From Zantedeschia hybrid cultivar (lineage: Eukaryota > Streptophyta > Magnoliopsida > Alismatales > Araceae): 64,000 nucleotides of DNA. The stretch is from the NCBI GenBank assembly GCA_030544215.1, contig JARZZO010000011.1, positions 46,125,587 through 46,189,586 on the forward strand. The letters are read 5' to 3'. Under the pieces are notes generated by a model. The model made no database searches. It was not told the DNA's origin and was given only the letters and a program-made list of their open reading frames with translations. This document shows positions 22,949 to 34,072 of this stretch, one piece after another. The position numbers and the translations under genes are program-made. Every line of letters begins with the position of its first letter. Position 1 is the first letter of the stretch.

Positions 22949-23704
22949 ATGGCCACGCCGTGTAAAGAAAATCGGAATCCCTTGACTTGGACTTTATATA
23001 CACACTTCATCAAGGGACCCGTGATTAATCATGATGATGATAACACGGTGGTGATCACTTCCCACTTCGATTTACATGATATATATGGGAGAGATCTAGT
23101 CAGACACTGTTCTGAGTTACTGATATATCAGTCCTTCGAGGCTCTGCGGCAAATGAAAAGAAGAAAATTTCAAGAAAAGGAATGTGAATGGTATCGATGG
23201 TTCGACCTAAGGGATATATACATAGCACTGAACAGATTATTCCTTGATCCCTCGGAGCCAAAGTGGCCACCACTGATAGATGAGTTGATAGAGAGCCCTG
23301 AGGATATATTTGATAAGAGAATTCTACTGCATGAAGAAGCTAATAAAGGGGAGCCAGATGACCCCTATGAAACTGGATTCACCACTGACCTTCTCTGGAG
23401 GGGAACCTATCCCTCTCATGTTTTCACCCTCCATACACTATTCCGTACTCTGCTCTTGACCCCGACTTGGTCGCGGGTCATTACTAAAGACATCCTACGG
23501 GCTCCACTCATTATCGTTACTTTGTCCCCACGAGACCTTATTCCTTGGCTTCCTCTCGATCTTGAGAAGATCTATGATTTAATCTGGGACATATTGTTGT
23601 ATGATCCCCCCAATCCCTTGGCACTGGTGCCATTACCTCTATCATTTCATCCTCCCCCTATTCATATCCATTCCTGCTTTATGATAAACATAGATAATTC
23701 ATAA
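22949..23704 (+). CDS. E3 unrecognised 251-codon segment of gag-pro
   Basis: Open from 22949 to 23704 and on the same strand, seven bases after the G-patch segment. Visible pieces: NHDDDNTVVITSHFDLHDIY, KECEWYRWFDLRDIYIALNR, an acidic part (DELIESPEDIFDKR, NKGEPDDPYETG), then hydrophobic P/L-rich sequence. I recognise no domain. Its place between protease and RT suggests a lineage-specific part of the Tat polyprotein, not a separate gene. It is notable for staying open when its neighbours are broken; the upstream ATG is at 22949. Confidence 0.45.
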   Translation: MATPCKENRNPLTWTLYTHFIKGPVINHDDDNTVVITSHFDLHDIYGRDLVRHCSELLIYQSFEALRQMKRRKFQEKECEWYRWFDLRDIYIALNRLFLDPSEPKWPPLIDELIESPEDIFDKRILLHEEANKGEPDDPYETGFTTDLLWRGTYPSHVFTLHTLFRTLLLTPTWSRVITKDILRAPLIIVTLSPRDLIPWLPLDLEKIYDLIWDILLYDPPNPLALVPLPLSFHPPPIHIHSCFMINIDNS

Positions 23705-24340
23705 CAACAAAAAAACACCAATTTGGCAACTTCTTCCTCCCAAATCCTCGTTGAGGAAACATCATATTTGTTCAACTGATCCCTATTGTGCGGGTCGTTC
23801 GGGCGAGATTCTCTCCTAGATCTACTTTGTCCCTCCTCTCAGAAGGATTCATCTGTATCACCTCATGTATCTCATGATATTTATCCTTCTTCGTCCTCAC
23901 TAGGTCAGGATAGGGAGTCTAGTTCTAGGCAGATTTGTCAGGTTAGGAAGTCTAGGAAGCCTAAGGGTAGGCAAATTCCCGGTAGATACCTCCATGATCT
24001 AGCTTTAAGATGCCTTTCTTGTTCTCAGATCCCTCAGCTATTAGAAAATCCCATTCAGATGCCAAAAGAATGTGAAGTTGATGAGTCAGTCAATGATGGA
24101 TATGGGGTGTATGAATTGATACACGAAAAAGACCTATTAATGAAGATGAGGAAGATGACGAGGACGCAGCTGAGGCATATGCCAGTGGAGTGAAGAGATT
24201 CGATGAACCCTCAGCTGCCGTAGAAGAGCCTACCAAAGAGATTAATCTAGGAACTGAAGACGAACCTAAGGTTGTCCTCATCAGTAAAAATCTTTCTGAA
24301 ATAGATGAAGAGGCAGTGGTCCAAGTTCTCAAAGACTATA
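23705..24340 (+). pseudogene. E3 protease-RT linker, truncated
   Basis: Mixed frames. From about 24145 one frame reads an acidic run (EDEEDDEDAAEAYASGVKRF) followed by KEINLGTEDEPKVVLISKNL, the linker that precedes RT in Ogre-like elements. It is cut after VLKDYR at about 24340. Confidence 0.7.
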
Positions 24341-25340
24341 GGTGACATCTTAAGGAACATATGATCACCCATTTCAAAAACTATTTCTCGCCTTCTGTTT
24401 TCAATATAACTCTTTTGTCTACTACGAGCAGTAAGTAGCTTCTTCCTGATGATATCTATCTTCTCATAACAATCCTGTACAATTTGCGATCCCAATAGAT
24501 TCTTCTCACCAACCTCAAACCAACAAACTGGCGATCTACACGGCCTTACATAAGGACCTCATATAGTGTCATCCCAATTTTAGATTGCATCCCAGCTCCC
24601 CTGCCATTCAAGGTTGTACGCTCTCAACATGTCCTCAGGAGTCTATATAGTCTTCTCAGACTAACCATCTTTCTGAGAATGAAAAGCATAATTGAGCTTC
24701 AACTGTGTACCCAATGCTTCTTGTAGACTCTTCCAGAATCGAGCAATGAATCTAAAATTCTTGTCTGAGATAATAGAGACTGGCACACCATAAAGTCGAA
24801 TGATCTCATCAAATATAAAGTCTAGTTAATTCATTTACTCACTAGTCTTGTGAATGGCCAAAAAATGAGCAGACTTGGTTAGCTGATCTACAATTATCCA
24901 TATTATGACATGCTTCTTTTTTATCTTAGGCAGACCCATAATGAAATCCATAGTGATATGCTCCCACTTCCATTAAGGTATTTCCATTGATTGCAATGGA
25001 CCAGATATCTTTGATGTTTGGTCTTCACTTGCTAACATGTCAAGTATCTTGAAACAAAATTAGCAATGTCCTTCTTCGTGCCTGACCACTAGAAATTCTT
25101 TTTCAAGTCATAGTACATTTTAGTGCTACTTGGATTTATTGAAAACTTTGACTTGCGAGCTTCAGCCACCAGCTCCTTTTTAAGCTTCTCATTTTTTGGC
25201 ATACATAACCTGTTGCCGAGCAAAATATAACTATCAAATCCCTTCATAACATCAGACTTGACCTCCATAGCAAGACTACCTTGATCCTTTTTCTGGATGA
25301 TTCGGTCAATCAGAACAGACTGAATAATCAACTACATAAG
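24341..25340 (-). pseudogene. IN: G integrase (heavily decayed)
   Basis: RQKSYIENRRREIVFEMGDH (24360-24440) is the C-terminal region. 25089-25331 holds GNRLCMPKNEKLKKELVAEA and STKMYYDLKKNF, the zinc-binding region before the core. The core between (24500-25080) is full of stops; a piece like MDFIMGLP is only faintly visible. Confidence 0.8.
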
Positions 25341-25903
25341 ATACAACCTCTCCCCATGTACCTGAGGTATACTTGCAATAACATCTTCCATGGGTTTCTA
25401 GTCTAAGTGCAATTGCAAAGCCATGAGATTTCTGCACAATGCATCAAATACTACATTCGCCTTGCCTAGATGATAGTTCAGAGTGAAATTATAATCTTTC
25501 AAAAATTCCACCCACCGCCTCTATCTCAGGTTGAGATCCTTATGAGAAAAGTATACTTCAGGCTCTTGTGGTCAGTAAATATCTCTAACTATGCTCCATA
25601 GAGATAATATCGTCAAATCCTCAAAGCATGTGCCACAATAGCAATCCCCAAATCATGAGTAGGGTAATTATACTCATGATCCTTCAGTTGTCTCGATGTG
25701 TGCGCTATAACATTGATATATTACATGAGTATGCATCTGAATGTACACCACAAATCCATCAATTCCACTCAACAGAGTAAGCATCAGAGCAGAAGCTAAT
25801 CGTCTATTCAGTTCTTGAAAACATTGCTCGTATTCAACATACCATATAAATTTTACACCTTTACATGCCAACTTGGTCATTAGAGCAGCTAGAGTAGAAA
25901 ACC
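25341..25903 (-). pseudogene. RH: G RNase H (decayed)
   Basis: VKFIWYVEYEQCFQELNRRL (25800-25870) marks the RT connection. Later pieces in shifting frames (IFTDHKSLKY near 25590; FLKDYNFTLNYHLGKANVV near 25500) are RNase H. Stops are frequent. Confidence 0.8.
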
Positions 25904-27093
25904 TGTAAGGATTGAGGTTACGGGTACAGTTATCGGGTCGGTTTCGGAGCCGGACCCTTTGGTTTGGGCCATGGTGGGTCAGAGGCGTGCCTTCTAAACG
26001 ACTCTAGGGTGCACGACGCCTTTAGAATAGCGTCAGGCTGTACGGACGCCATTTAGGTAGCTTGTTGTTGTGCCGCGTGGACAGGCGTTAGGGCACATGT
26101 GTACGGCCCCGGTCATGTCATCTGAATAGCGTCTTAGATGAACGACGCGATTCAGACATTCTGTCAGAGTACGACCCCGTCCTGTCACCTGAAAGGCGTC
26201 TGTCGTGGACAACGCGATTTCACCTGTTTCGATTTAACGCCCCGAGCCTTCCCTCCTTTCTCTCATTCTCTCCTGCTTACTCTCTCTCTTCCCTCTCTCC
26301 AATCCCCTCCGTTTCCCCCTTTCCTTTCTCCTTTCCCCTCTTCCTCTTCCACCACCCCAACACCCCTCTACCTCTCACCACTACTACAACCACCTCCTCC
26401 GTGGCACTTCATTCTCTGGGCGGCGGCTGACGTCCCATTGGAGTGACGGCGTCCACGGCAGTACCGGCGACGGTTTGCGGTGCGGCGGTTCGGCGGCACA
26501 GAGCTAGGAGGAGTTCGAACGACCAGTAGGGGGACGATCCTTGCATGTGATTTGGTTGTGTTATCCATGTTTCCCGCTTTAAAGCATGCGACGTGTATGG
26601 AGATTTGGGTAGAATGAGCATGTTTAAGGGGCTTTTTGATGAAAATGGTCATTTTTATGAAATGGGAATTAGTGCGTTTCTAGTGGTAAATTAGATTCTC
26701 CCCTTCATTTCCTATTTTTGGGTATTTTTGGGGTGATTTTGGGGGAGGGGAAACCCTGTTTTGAGGCTTAGGAGAGTTGCAGGAAACCAGATTTCGAGCT
26801 CTGAATGGCGTCGGGATAGGGCGACGCCATTTGAAATGGTGACTGCCAAGAGCGACGTCATTTAAGCCAGATTTGTCCCGAGAACAGTTTCTGTGGGATT
26901 GAGTTCTGTTTTGAATGGCGTCTTGGGACAGCCTAATTCATGAAATTAACATGGTGACTGCCTAGGCCAAAACCCCATTAATTCATGAAATTAACATGTG
27001 TTTATATTGTTAGATAGTTCGATTAAAATGCATGCTTGAAATTGTACATCGAGGTCGAATATTTCTGTATGACCGGATAGCATTGTGTGTACG

Positions 27094-28679
27094 TGATGGA
27101 TATAGGTGTCCTCTAAGCCAATCATAAGGCACCTATTTCAATATGGTTCACTAATAAATGGCATTAAATTCATTATGTAGATTGGCATATTTATAATTGC
27201 GCATAATGAAGTCTATGAATATGTGCAATAGTCATCAGATTATGATGAGATCATAATAATGAGACTGGTGACTTATAAACACATATTCTCAATTGTTCCT
27301 AGTCATAGGATGTTTGAGAAGAACATCAAACATCCGGTTAGACTAGTACAGGTTATTCCAGCTCATATGATGAGGGTGACTGATCTCGTTAGTTACTAGT
27401 GTGGAGACACAATAGTAAACCTGTAGGTGCTCATTGGGGAATGAGTTCACTGAGCTGATCCGACATGAATCGCCGAATGACAATTTACCTGACTGTCAAT
27501 CGGCTTGATTCATCGTCACAGTGGCGTGGTTGATCCTTAGACTTGAGACACCACATACACCTTGTTGGTGGACTTCTGGACTTTGACTTTGACCTACGAA
27601 TCCCTATCCACGGGATCTCTAATAGTCAAGGATCGGGTCTAGCGGAAGACCGTCGAAGGTGATTGTGTGTTCAATAAAGGATCGTTCGCTCTCAGGTAAC
27701 TGAAGGGAGAATGCTCTAGAATAGATCTGCAGGAGTCTCTGGCCAGAGCAGAAACAATATCAGAAAAGAGGTTCTCTGATATTGTACAGCGGAGTCTGAT
27801 TCAAGTGAGTTGACCATCTAGAGTTTGACAGTTGACCATACCCTAGGTTAACTCGAGAGCATTGTGCGAACGAAGGATTATAACCACGCGGTAACTGTGG
27901 ACGGACAGGTTCCATGAGTGGGTTGCTGAACCCCATTACCTTCCGGGATCATGCGGTGTTGCTTGGCACCCAACTTGATCAGAAGTCCGACCGAATTTAC
28001 ATGCGATGTTAATTCGGATAAGTAATTAGTTAATATCTAGATATTAATCAATTACAATAAGTCAATAACTAGTTATTGGACTTAACGGACTGAAAACCAG
28101 ACTGGTAAATGGGCCTAGAGGGTCACACGCAATAAGATTCTCAGTCAGTGGTACATATGTGGGATTTATATTAACTCGGGGACTTTTGTGAAAAGTCAGG
28201 CCGACTTAACACATATACGCGCTGTTGAGAAACCCTGGGCCAAGCTCCAGAGTTTCCCCATGCTGGCCGTCATCCCTCCTTTCTCTCTCCTCCACTGGGC
28301 GCCCCGTTCGAGGCACCGGGATTGTCTCCGTCTCCGCCGCGCGTGATTCCCGAAAGTCGGGAATTCCCGTCGGCGGGTTTTCGGCAATCGTTGCGGCAAC
28401 AGATCCTCAGCGGGCGAGCTGATAGGGACGAGGGATCAAGGACGAACCACCGCAGAGGATCGCGTAGATACCGCTGGAGGCCGGACGCTTGTGCGGCTCG
28501 CGGCATCGCCTCAACGGAACCGAGACGGAAGCAGATTCGAATCCGCGCACGGTAATTGGATTACTTCCCGTTGTTTTCGGTTTTAGTTTTTCGTTCCGAA
28601 TCAGATCAGCGGGCATCGGGCGGGATTATTTTATTCGTCGTTTCCGCTGCGTTCTTCGCGTCCCGCCCGGATCCCAACA
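27094..28679 (+). mobile_element. S3: solo LTR of a copia element related to C/D
   Basis: Begins TGATGGATATAGG and ends GGATCCCAACA, the same end as the C-family LTR (GCGATCCCAACA). Many landmarks are shared (GATGAGGGTGACTGAT, TGGTGAATGAGTTCACTGA-like, CAAGTGAGT...GACC). It is flanked by GTACG (27089-27093 and 28680-28684). No PBS or coding follows, so it is a solo LTR left by LTR-LTR recombination. It is more diverged from the LTRs of C and D than those are from each other. Confidence 0.9.
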
Positions 28680-29602
28680 GTACGTGTGTGTGTTTATGCG
28701 ATTATGGAGCTAGAATGATTGTGATTTACGTTTGACACTTTGTACCGGTGTGGGAAGGGTACATGCTAGTGTTTCACTTGTGGCTGGGGGAAGCAGAACT
28801 ACCTAGAGCTAGACAGGCCAGAGTAGCCAGTGTGCTATCCGAGGAGTTGTTGTTTGGTCCCAGCGGGTCGGTGTTTTTCCTAATTTGTCGTGGTGGTTTC
28901 CCGCATGTTTCGTACTGTAGAGCTAGGTTTGGTGCTGCTAGAGTTTACCCTTTCGCCACTAGGCCTGATGTAACCTGAGATATCAAGGTTACGAGAGGTA
29001 CCCTTCGCCTTTTGGCTTGATGTGACCCGAGAGGTTAGGATTAAGGGTGTAACGACCCGCCACCCTATAATCGGGGATCCGATTACTAAATGGGTACCGA
29101 ATCATTAATTTGGAACCAAACCAGGATCTAGTAAGCCTGGGAAATAAATAATAAACTAAGCTAAACATTCACATCGCATTGAATTGAAATGAAAGTGCAG
29201 GAATTAAAATTATTACAATGCGACTCGATACAGCAAATAATTACATACTCCAACTGAAAAGAAATAATTAAACATACAGGCCAGAAATAAATAACAACTA
29301 CATCGGGGCATACCCCGGAACAACCGCTGAAGGCACTCGACACGCGGCCGCACACGCCGCTCTAAGTCTGCTGGGAGTCCTCACCTGAAAACCGCAGGGG
29401 TGAGTCTTAAGACAAGACTCAGTAGGGATCCTTCGATCCCCACTGCCCACGCACACACCCACAAGTGCAAGGTACGGCTAACGGTAAAGCAACGAACACA
29501 GAAGTAAGTACACTACTCCTATATCTCGATATGAACCATGTGCATTCGAAATATAACATGCAAAATTCTAGAATCATTCTATCAAAGAGCCAACAACTCA
29601 CG

Positions 29603-29706
29603 TCTCGGCTTAGCACTAACCGAAGGTGTCTCGGCTTAGCACTGACCGAAGGTGTCTCGGCTTAGCGCTAACCGAAGGTGTCTCGGCTTAGCACTGACCG
29701 AAGGTG
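29603..29706. repeat. 26-bp minisatellite, 4 copies, in S2
   Basis: Unit starting TCTCGGCTTAGCACTRACCG at 29603, 29629, 29655 and 29681. Copies differ by one or two bases, alternating A/G. Confidence 0.9.
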
Positions 29707-29713
29707 TCTCAGC

Positions 29714-29853
29714 TACACAACCGAGAGTAGGAAACACCGACCACACAACCGAAGGTAGGAAACACCGACCACACAACCGAAAGTAGGAAACACTGACCAC
29801 ACAACCGAAGGTAGGAAACACCGACCACACAACCAAAAGTAGGAAACACCAAC
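29714..29853. repeat. 28-bp minisatellite, 5 copies, in S2
   Basis: Unit with ACACAACCGAAGGTAGGAAA, starting at 29714 and 29742 and so on. It abuts the 26-bp array and shares ACCGAAGGT with it, so one may derive from the other. Confidence 0.9.
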
Positions 29854-32492
29854 CCGCTGAGACCAAACAGTAACCCCTCGGATAGCATGCTAGCTACTCC
29901 GGCCCAACTGGCTCAGGTGGTTACTCCTTCCCTCAGCATGAGTGACTCTCCGAATGTACCACTCCGACACCGGTACTAGCTGACCCCGGGGTTCACCAGG
30001 TGACCCTCTCTCACTAGGCGTCACCCCGCCCACGCCCCCACCGGCGCTGTGCTCACGCCCCCACCAGCACAGGGTGATAAAGCGCTACAATGTCACTCCA
30101 GGTCCACAGTAACACAAAACACCAAAACCCGGCACAGTACGATCCGGTCACGTGAAAAGCCCACGATCGCACGACACACCACGCGGTGCCATCCGGTCAT
30201 GAAGAATCCATCATTATCGAGTGCACCAAAACATGCATTAACCAACTATCTAGCAGTACGAATACGTTTTACTGGCATGAATTAGTGAGGTTCTGTCTCG
30301 AATCGCGTCGCCCCAGGCCGACGCCATTCAAGCTCCATGTACAGGTTATGTAAAACAGTCTTCGGGCCGAAGGGGTCTCGGCAGGCGATTTCTGTCAGGC
30401 ATCGTGATGGCCCGACACCCTTCAAAAAGGCGTCGTCCATGCACGTCGTCTTTCAACCCGCCCGAAGGGACATCGGTCCGAAGGGATCTCGGCCCGCTAT
30501 CCGAAGACAAGCCCGCCCAGGAACCCAAAATCTGCCATGGGCCCGAGGGCTCCCTTTCAACCCATAAAACCCCAAAGTTACTTAAAAACAGAGGAGAAAG
30601 AGGGGCAATACAATCCATAGGAAAATCACCTTCATAGCAAGTCCCCCATATCATCAAAAGAGCACCTACACATGCTCATTCTTCCCCCCAAAACCAGAGA
30701 TCCATAATCATGCTTGAACGGTAAAAACTTGGTTAAAACGCGATGCTATGGGAACCGTCACCCTACCGGACACTTGAACGCCTCCGAGCTTCAAGCCGTC
30801 CACCCGACTCGCCCCACGCCGCCGCCGGTACCGCCGTGGTCGTCCTTGCTCCACCGTGACGTCGGCCGCCGTCCGGAGAGTAGAACGCCGCAGTGGAGAT
30901 GGAGATGGCAGTGGTAGGAGCTAGGTAGAGGATGGAGTGGAGGGAGAGGTGAAATGGTGGGAGGAAAAGAGGGAGGCGGAGGAATCGCCGCTGAGATCGC
31001 CGGAGGGGAAGGAGAGAAAGAGAGAAGGAGAAAAATGAGGAAAGAAGGAGGGCTCGGGGGGGGTTAACCAGGCTAAACGCGTCGACCGAGGCAGACGCGG
31101 TCCAGCCGACATGTCAGGTGATGTGACAGCCGCAGGGACAAATTTCTGAAACGCGTCGACCGAGGCACGCCGTCCAGTCGACACGTCAGGGCCGCACTCT
31201 GACACAACAGTGCCGTACGCTACGCGGCCCAAAGCCAGCCCACGTGGCACCCTCGAGTCGCCGATCATCCCGAGTCGGTCTCGGCCACCGACCTCAGACT
31301 CCTCTCACTGGTCTCGACGCCGAACGCCGGCTGCCTCTCGGTCCGAAGGAAATCCGGATTCGCACCGCCGAAGGGGTCTCGGCCCTGCTTCCGAAGACAA
31401 GCCAACGCCCGACCGAGCCACCCTCGGCCTCGGGCCATCGGCTTCGCCTCCGTCGCCATCCGGATCCCCGTCGGGCCTCGTCACCGATCCGACCCAGCCT
31501 CGGATCCAAACTTAAGGTTCCAGCTTCGGAATCCGGTCGTGATAGATCCAGTCTACATCACGTAGCCAGAACTACAGGGTCCGACCCCGAAAACCGGATC
31601 CGAAGGTCTCGATCCTTACAACGGGTAGTCCCTATAGCTTCGGCTTGAGGCGGGTTTCACGGGTCCCCAGGGCCCTCGTGAAGTGCCTACGCCTGGCATT
31701 GAGGGAAGTCCGGCCGATAGGACAGTGGTCTAGACTGCATGTGTGCACACGTGACTAGGTGGTGGTGGTTCACTAGTCCCAGTTAGTCCTAGTTTAACTC
31801 ACTGCCTCACCGTACGATGTCCGGAACATCGTAGGGGTGGACAGGCGTGGGTGTTGGTGGTGTTGTGAGGCGCCGTTTATACGCGTTCGATAGTGTGGTT
31901 TGTGTGTTTAGCAGGATCTTTGGTACGAACTGTGGTGTTGAGTTGGGTTACTTGAATTGCTTAAAATTGTGCCTGTTGCATTACGAATGCAAATGTTTTA
32001 TATCGAAATTTGGAAATCTTTGGGAGCTGACTTTACTGCTTTACTTAAATTGCCTTCATTTTGTATTACTACAATTGTGGGTGCGTGTATGGGAGGCGGG
32101 GATTGGGTGATCCCTACTTAGCCCAATTTTGGGGTGGCTCACTCCCTGCGGTTTCAGGTGTGGACTTCTCGGCGTGTGTTGGCGTATGGTGTGCATGCCA
32201 ACAGCTATCTCGGGTCCAGGGTATGCCGCGATGTTGTTGTACTTTTCTTCTGTCTGTACTTATTTAATTCCTTGGACCTTGTAATTATTGTTGGACTGTG
32301 TACGGACATTATTATTTTACTTCCTGCGCACTTGTACTTTCTTTAAGGTCCGTGAGATTGTTATATTTAGCCTTGTTTAACGCTTACTTCTCCAGACGTG
32401 TCGTTTGAGATCCGGGTGTGAGCCCGTAGATAATGATCTGATACCCATTTAGTAATCGGGTCTCTGATTATAGGGTGGCAGGTCGTTACAGA

Positions 32493-32508
32493 TGGTATCA
32501 GAGCTCAG
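32493..32508 (+). promoter_or_regulatory. PBS of array unit 1 (tRNA-Met type)
   Basis: TGGTATCAGAGCTCAG, two bases after the LTR1 end; the usual initiator-Met primer site of plant LTR elements. Confidence 0.85.
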
Positions 32509-32644
32509 TCTGGTCAAGTATGTGATAAACAAGGTTAGATATCATAGTCCAACAATAAGTACGAGTCTGTACGGGCAATGGCTGCTGGCATAGATTAATA
32601 GGTTTTGACGTGCTTCTTTCGATTTTTGTGTTTATAGAGTAGTG

Positions 32645-33772
32645 ATGGCACCGAAGAGGAGAGTTCCATTGGTTCGTAGTACGGGAACTAACAATGGTAG
32701 TTCGGGGGCAGATGGGCATAATGTGGATCGTTTCATGGAGGCTATGATTGGGGCAATGTCTAGATACCAACCAAGCGATGGTAGTGAAGGATCCAACTCC
32801 CAAGGTGGTCAGTCCACGGTGATGGAACGGTTCTTGAAGTTGAAGGCCCCTTCTTTCACGGGTCAACCTATCCCAGATGAGGCAGCTCATTGGATTAAGG
32901 AGGTGGAGAAGGCATTCGATGTTCTTGAGTGTGCTGAGAATGGCAAGACTTTGTTGGCAACCTACTTGTTGAAAGACGATGCCTATGATTGGTGGGTTAC
33001 CATCAAGAGAATGATGTTATCGGATAGGTCCTTGAGAGAGATTCCTTGGGAGGTATTCGTGAGAGAGTTTAGTGGACAGTACTTTCCGAGACACGTTCGG
33101 AAGGCAAAGGAAAGGGAGTTTATGGAATTGGTGCATAGTGATATGTCAGTTCTGCAATATCAGATGAAGTTCGTGGCTCTGGGAAGGTTCGTTCCGCACA
33201 TATCTGAGAATAAGGAACGTCGAATGGAGAGATTTATGGATGGACTCCGGTACGATCTGAGGGGAATGGTGACATCTCATTGTTGTAGTGATCTCGCATC
33301 AGCAGTTCGGTGCGCACTAGCAGTGGAGACTCAGTTCCATCAAATGGCAAAAGAGTTGGAGCAGTTAGCACGAGGGTAGCAACAAAGCAAGAACAAATCG
33401 GTTATTCTTTCGACAGATGGTTCAAGTTCCTTTGGGTCCAGATTCCACGGGATGCTTTATGACAAGGACGAAGACGGCCCGGTTTGGCAGATGCAGACTG
33501 TGGCTAGTAGACAGCAAGAAGCGGGTCATAATGCAGCAGATCATTGTCCCCATTGTGGTAGGCAACATGGTGATCGGATATGTCCATTGGTCACTGGTAG
33601 CTGTTTTGACTGTGGTAAGATGGGACATCTTGTGAGGAACTGTCCCAGAAGAATAGGACAGGTCAAGAGCCGAGTGGTCAGAATAAGCCCAGGACCTAGA
33701 TCGGTGTTGTGTGTTATCTTAGAAGAGGTCCGAGATGCTGGGCTAGATGAACACTTTTGTCTTATCTTTTAA
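32645..33772 (+). pseudogene. gag: gag of array unit 1, in-frame TAG
   Basis: Gag of about 375 codons. The start is the ATG at 32645. The capsid-like part has APSFTGQPIPDEAAHWIKEV, TYLLKDDAYDWWVTI, VFVREFSGQYFPRHVR and KEREFMELVHSDMSVLQYQM, as in chromovirus gags. A TAG at 33377-33379 falls after EQLARG; the same frame then continues to a CCHC knuckle, CFDCGKMGHLVRNC (about 33600-33645), and stops at 33770. There is no protease or pol afterwards; the 300 bases to the polypurine tract are non-coding. Readthrough of the TAG, or a fixed defect, are both possible. Confidence 0.88.
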
Positions 33773-34056
33773 GTAGTAGTTGTGAGCTCTTATGGCACCT
33801 TTTATGTATTTTGGACATGGTGGAGAATCAATTTTGTAATATATGCCTCGTAAGGCTAATGAATGGTTGTATTAGTCCATCAGTGTTGGCAGAATCGTAG
33901 AATGTGGTTAGCTTAGTGTTGATGAGATCGACCGATTATACGGAGCCCCATGCAGGAGTGTGATCAGTGAGGGCGATTGATGTGATCCGTATTACCGGTG
34001 TGGAATTGTCGACAGTGATTGTCGTTCGAACGGTTACAATTTCGAGGATGAAATTT

Positions 34057-34072
34057 TCTTAAGGGGGGAGTA
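34057..34072 (+). promoter_or_regulatory. Polypurine tract of array unit 1
   Basis: TTCTTAAGGGGGGAGTA directly before LTR2; primer for plus-strand DNA. Unit 2 has the same at about 38482-38498. Confidence 0.75.

Larger units (their letters stand above)
17040..24340 (+). mobile_element. E3: Tat/Ogre-like Ty3/gypsy element, 5' part only
   Basis: It begins TGTAAACACG at 17040 inside the E2 leader. The order is a candidate LTR, leader, gag with a C-x2-H-x4-H-x4-C knuckle, P/Q-rich linker, protease, G-patch-like motif, an unrecognised 251-codon segment, and the acidic protease-RT linker INLGTEDEPKVVLISKNLSE. These features, and the size of gag-pro, fit the Tat/Ogre lineage. RT, RNase H, integrase and 3' LTR are missing: at 24340, inside the linker, the sequence changes to integrase of the unrelated element G. 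Confidence 0.82.
24341..25903 (-). mobile_element. G: chromovirus-like Ty3/gypsy element, segment 1 (integrase, RNase H)
   Basis: Minus-strand gypsy pol. 24247-24495 ends in GDHMFLKMSP, the integrase region just before a chromodomain in Tekay/Del-type elements. The left end is cut inside this motif by E3 sequence. On the right it is split by the gag array at the TSD AAACC (25899-25903); the reading resumes at 40940: RRFIEGF joins to STLAALMTKL across the insertion. Confidence 0.85.
29048..31620 (-). mobile_element. S2: solo LTR, relative of the gag-array LTR, opposite strand
   Basis: The plus strand starts TGTAACGACCCGCC and ends GATCCTTACA, the reverse complement of a TGTAAGGATC...GGGTCGTTACA LTR. 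It is related to but clearly diverged from the LTR it sits in. The flanks AAGGG (29043-29047) and ACGGG (31621-31625) differ by one base and are likely a mutated TSD; LTR1 resumes at 31621. It contains two minisatellites and GCGTC-type dyads. Frames of 60-134 codons at 30337-31648 are G+C-rich shadows. Confidence 0.85.
25904..32490 (+). repeat. LTR1 of gag array, with two nested solo LTRs
   Basis: Starts TGTAAGGATTGAGG and ends GGTCGTTACA. Removal of insertions at 27094-28679 and 29048-31620 and their TSD copies leaves about 2.4 kb aligned with LTR3. It carries dyads such as CTGAATAGCGTC/GACGCGATTCAG (26121-26157), a CT-rich tract (26235-26350) and several AATGGCGTC/GACGCCATT pairs. Open frames within it (26138-26446, 26368-26652) are repeated in all three LTRs but differ in length, and are not credible genes. 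Confidence 0.88.

Noticed and set aside
23786..24193. 135-codon frame as a separate host gene
   Set aside because: Lies between E3 protease and its RT linker on the same strand, in a mixed-frame region; best explained as broken polyprotein.
29603..29853. Repeat array resembling CRISPR
   Set aside because: Units are head-to-tail with no unique spacers, in a plant LTR; it is a minisatellite.
30337..31648. Several 64-134 codon frames in S2
   Set aside because: G+C-rich LTR with few stop codons by composition; overlapping frames on both strands; no domain.
32493..32508. Possible tRNA remnants at TGGTATCAGAGC sites (also 36944, 43926, 63841)
   Set aside because: They are 16-base primer-binding sites next to LTR ends; no tRNA cloverleaf surrounds them.
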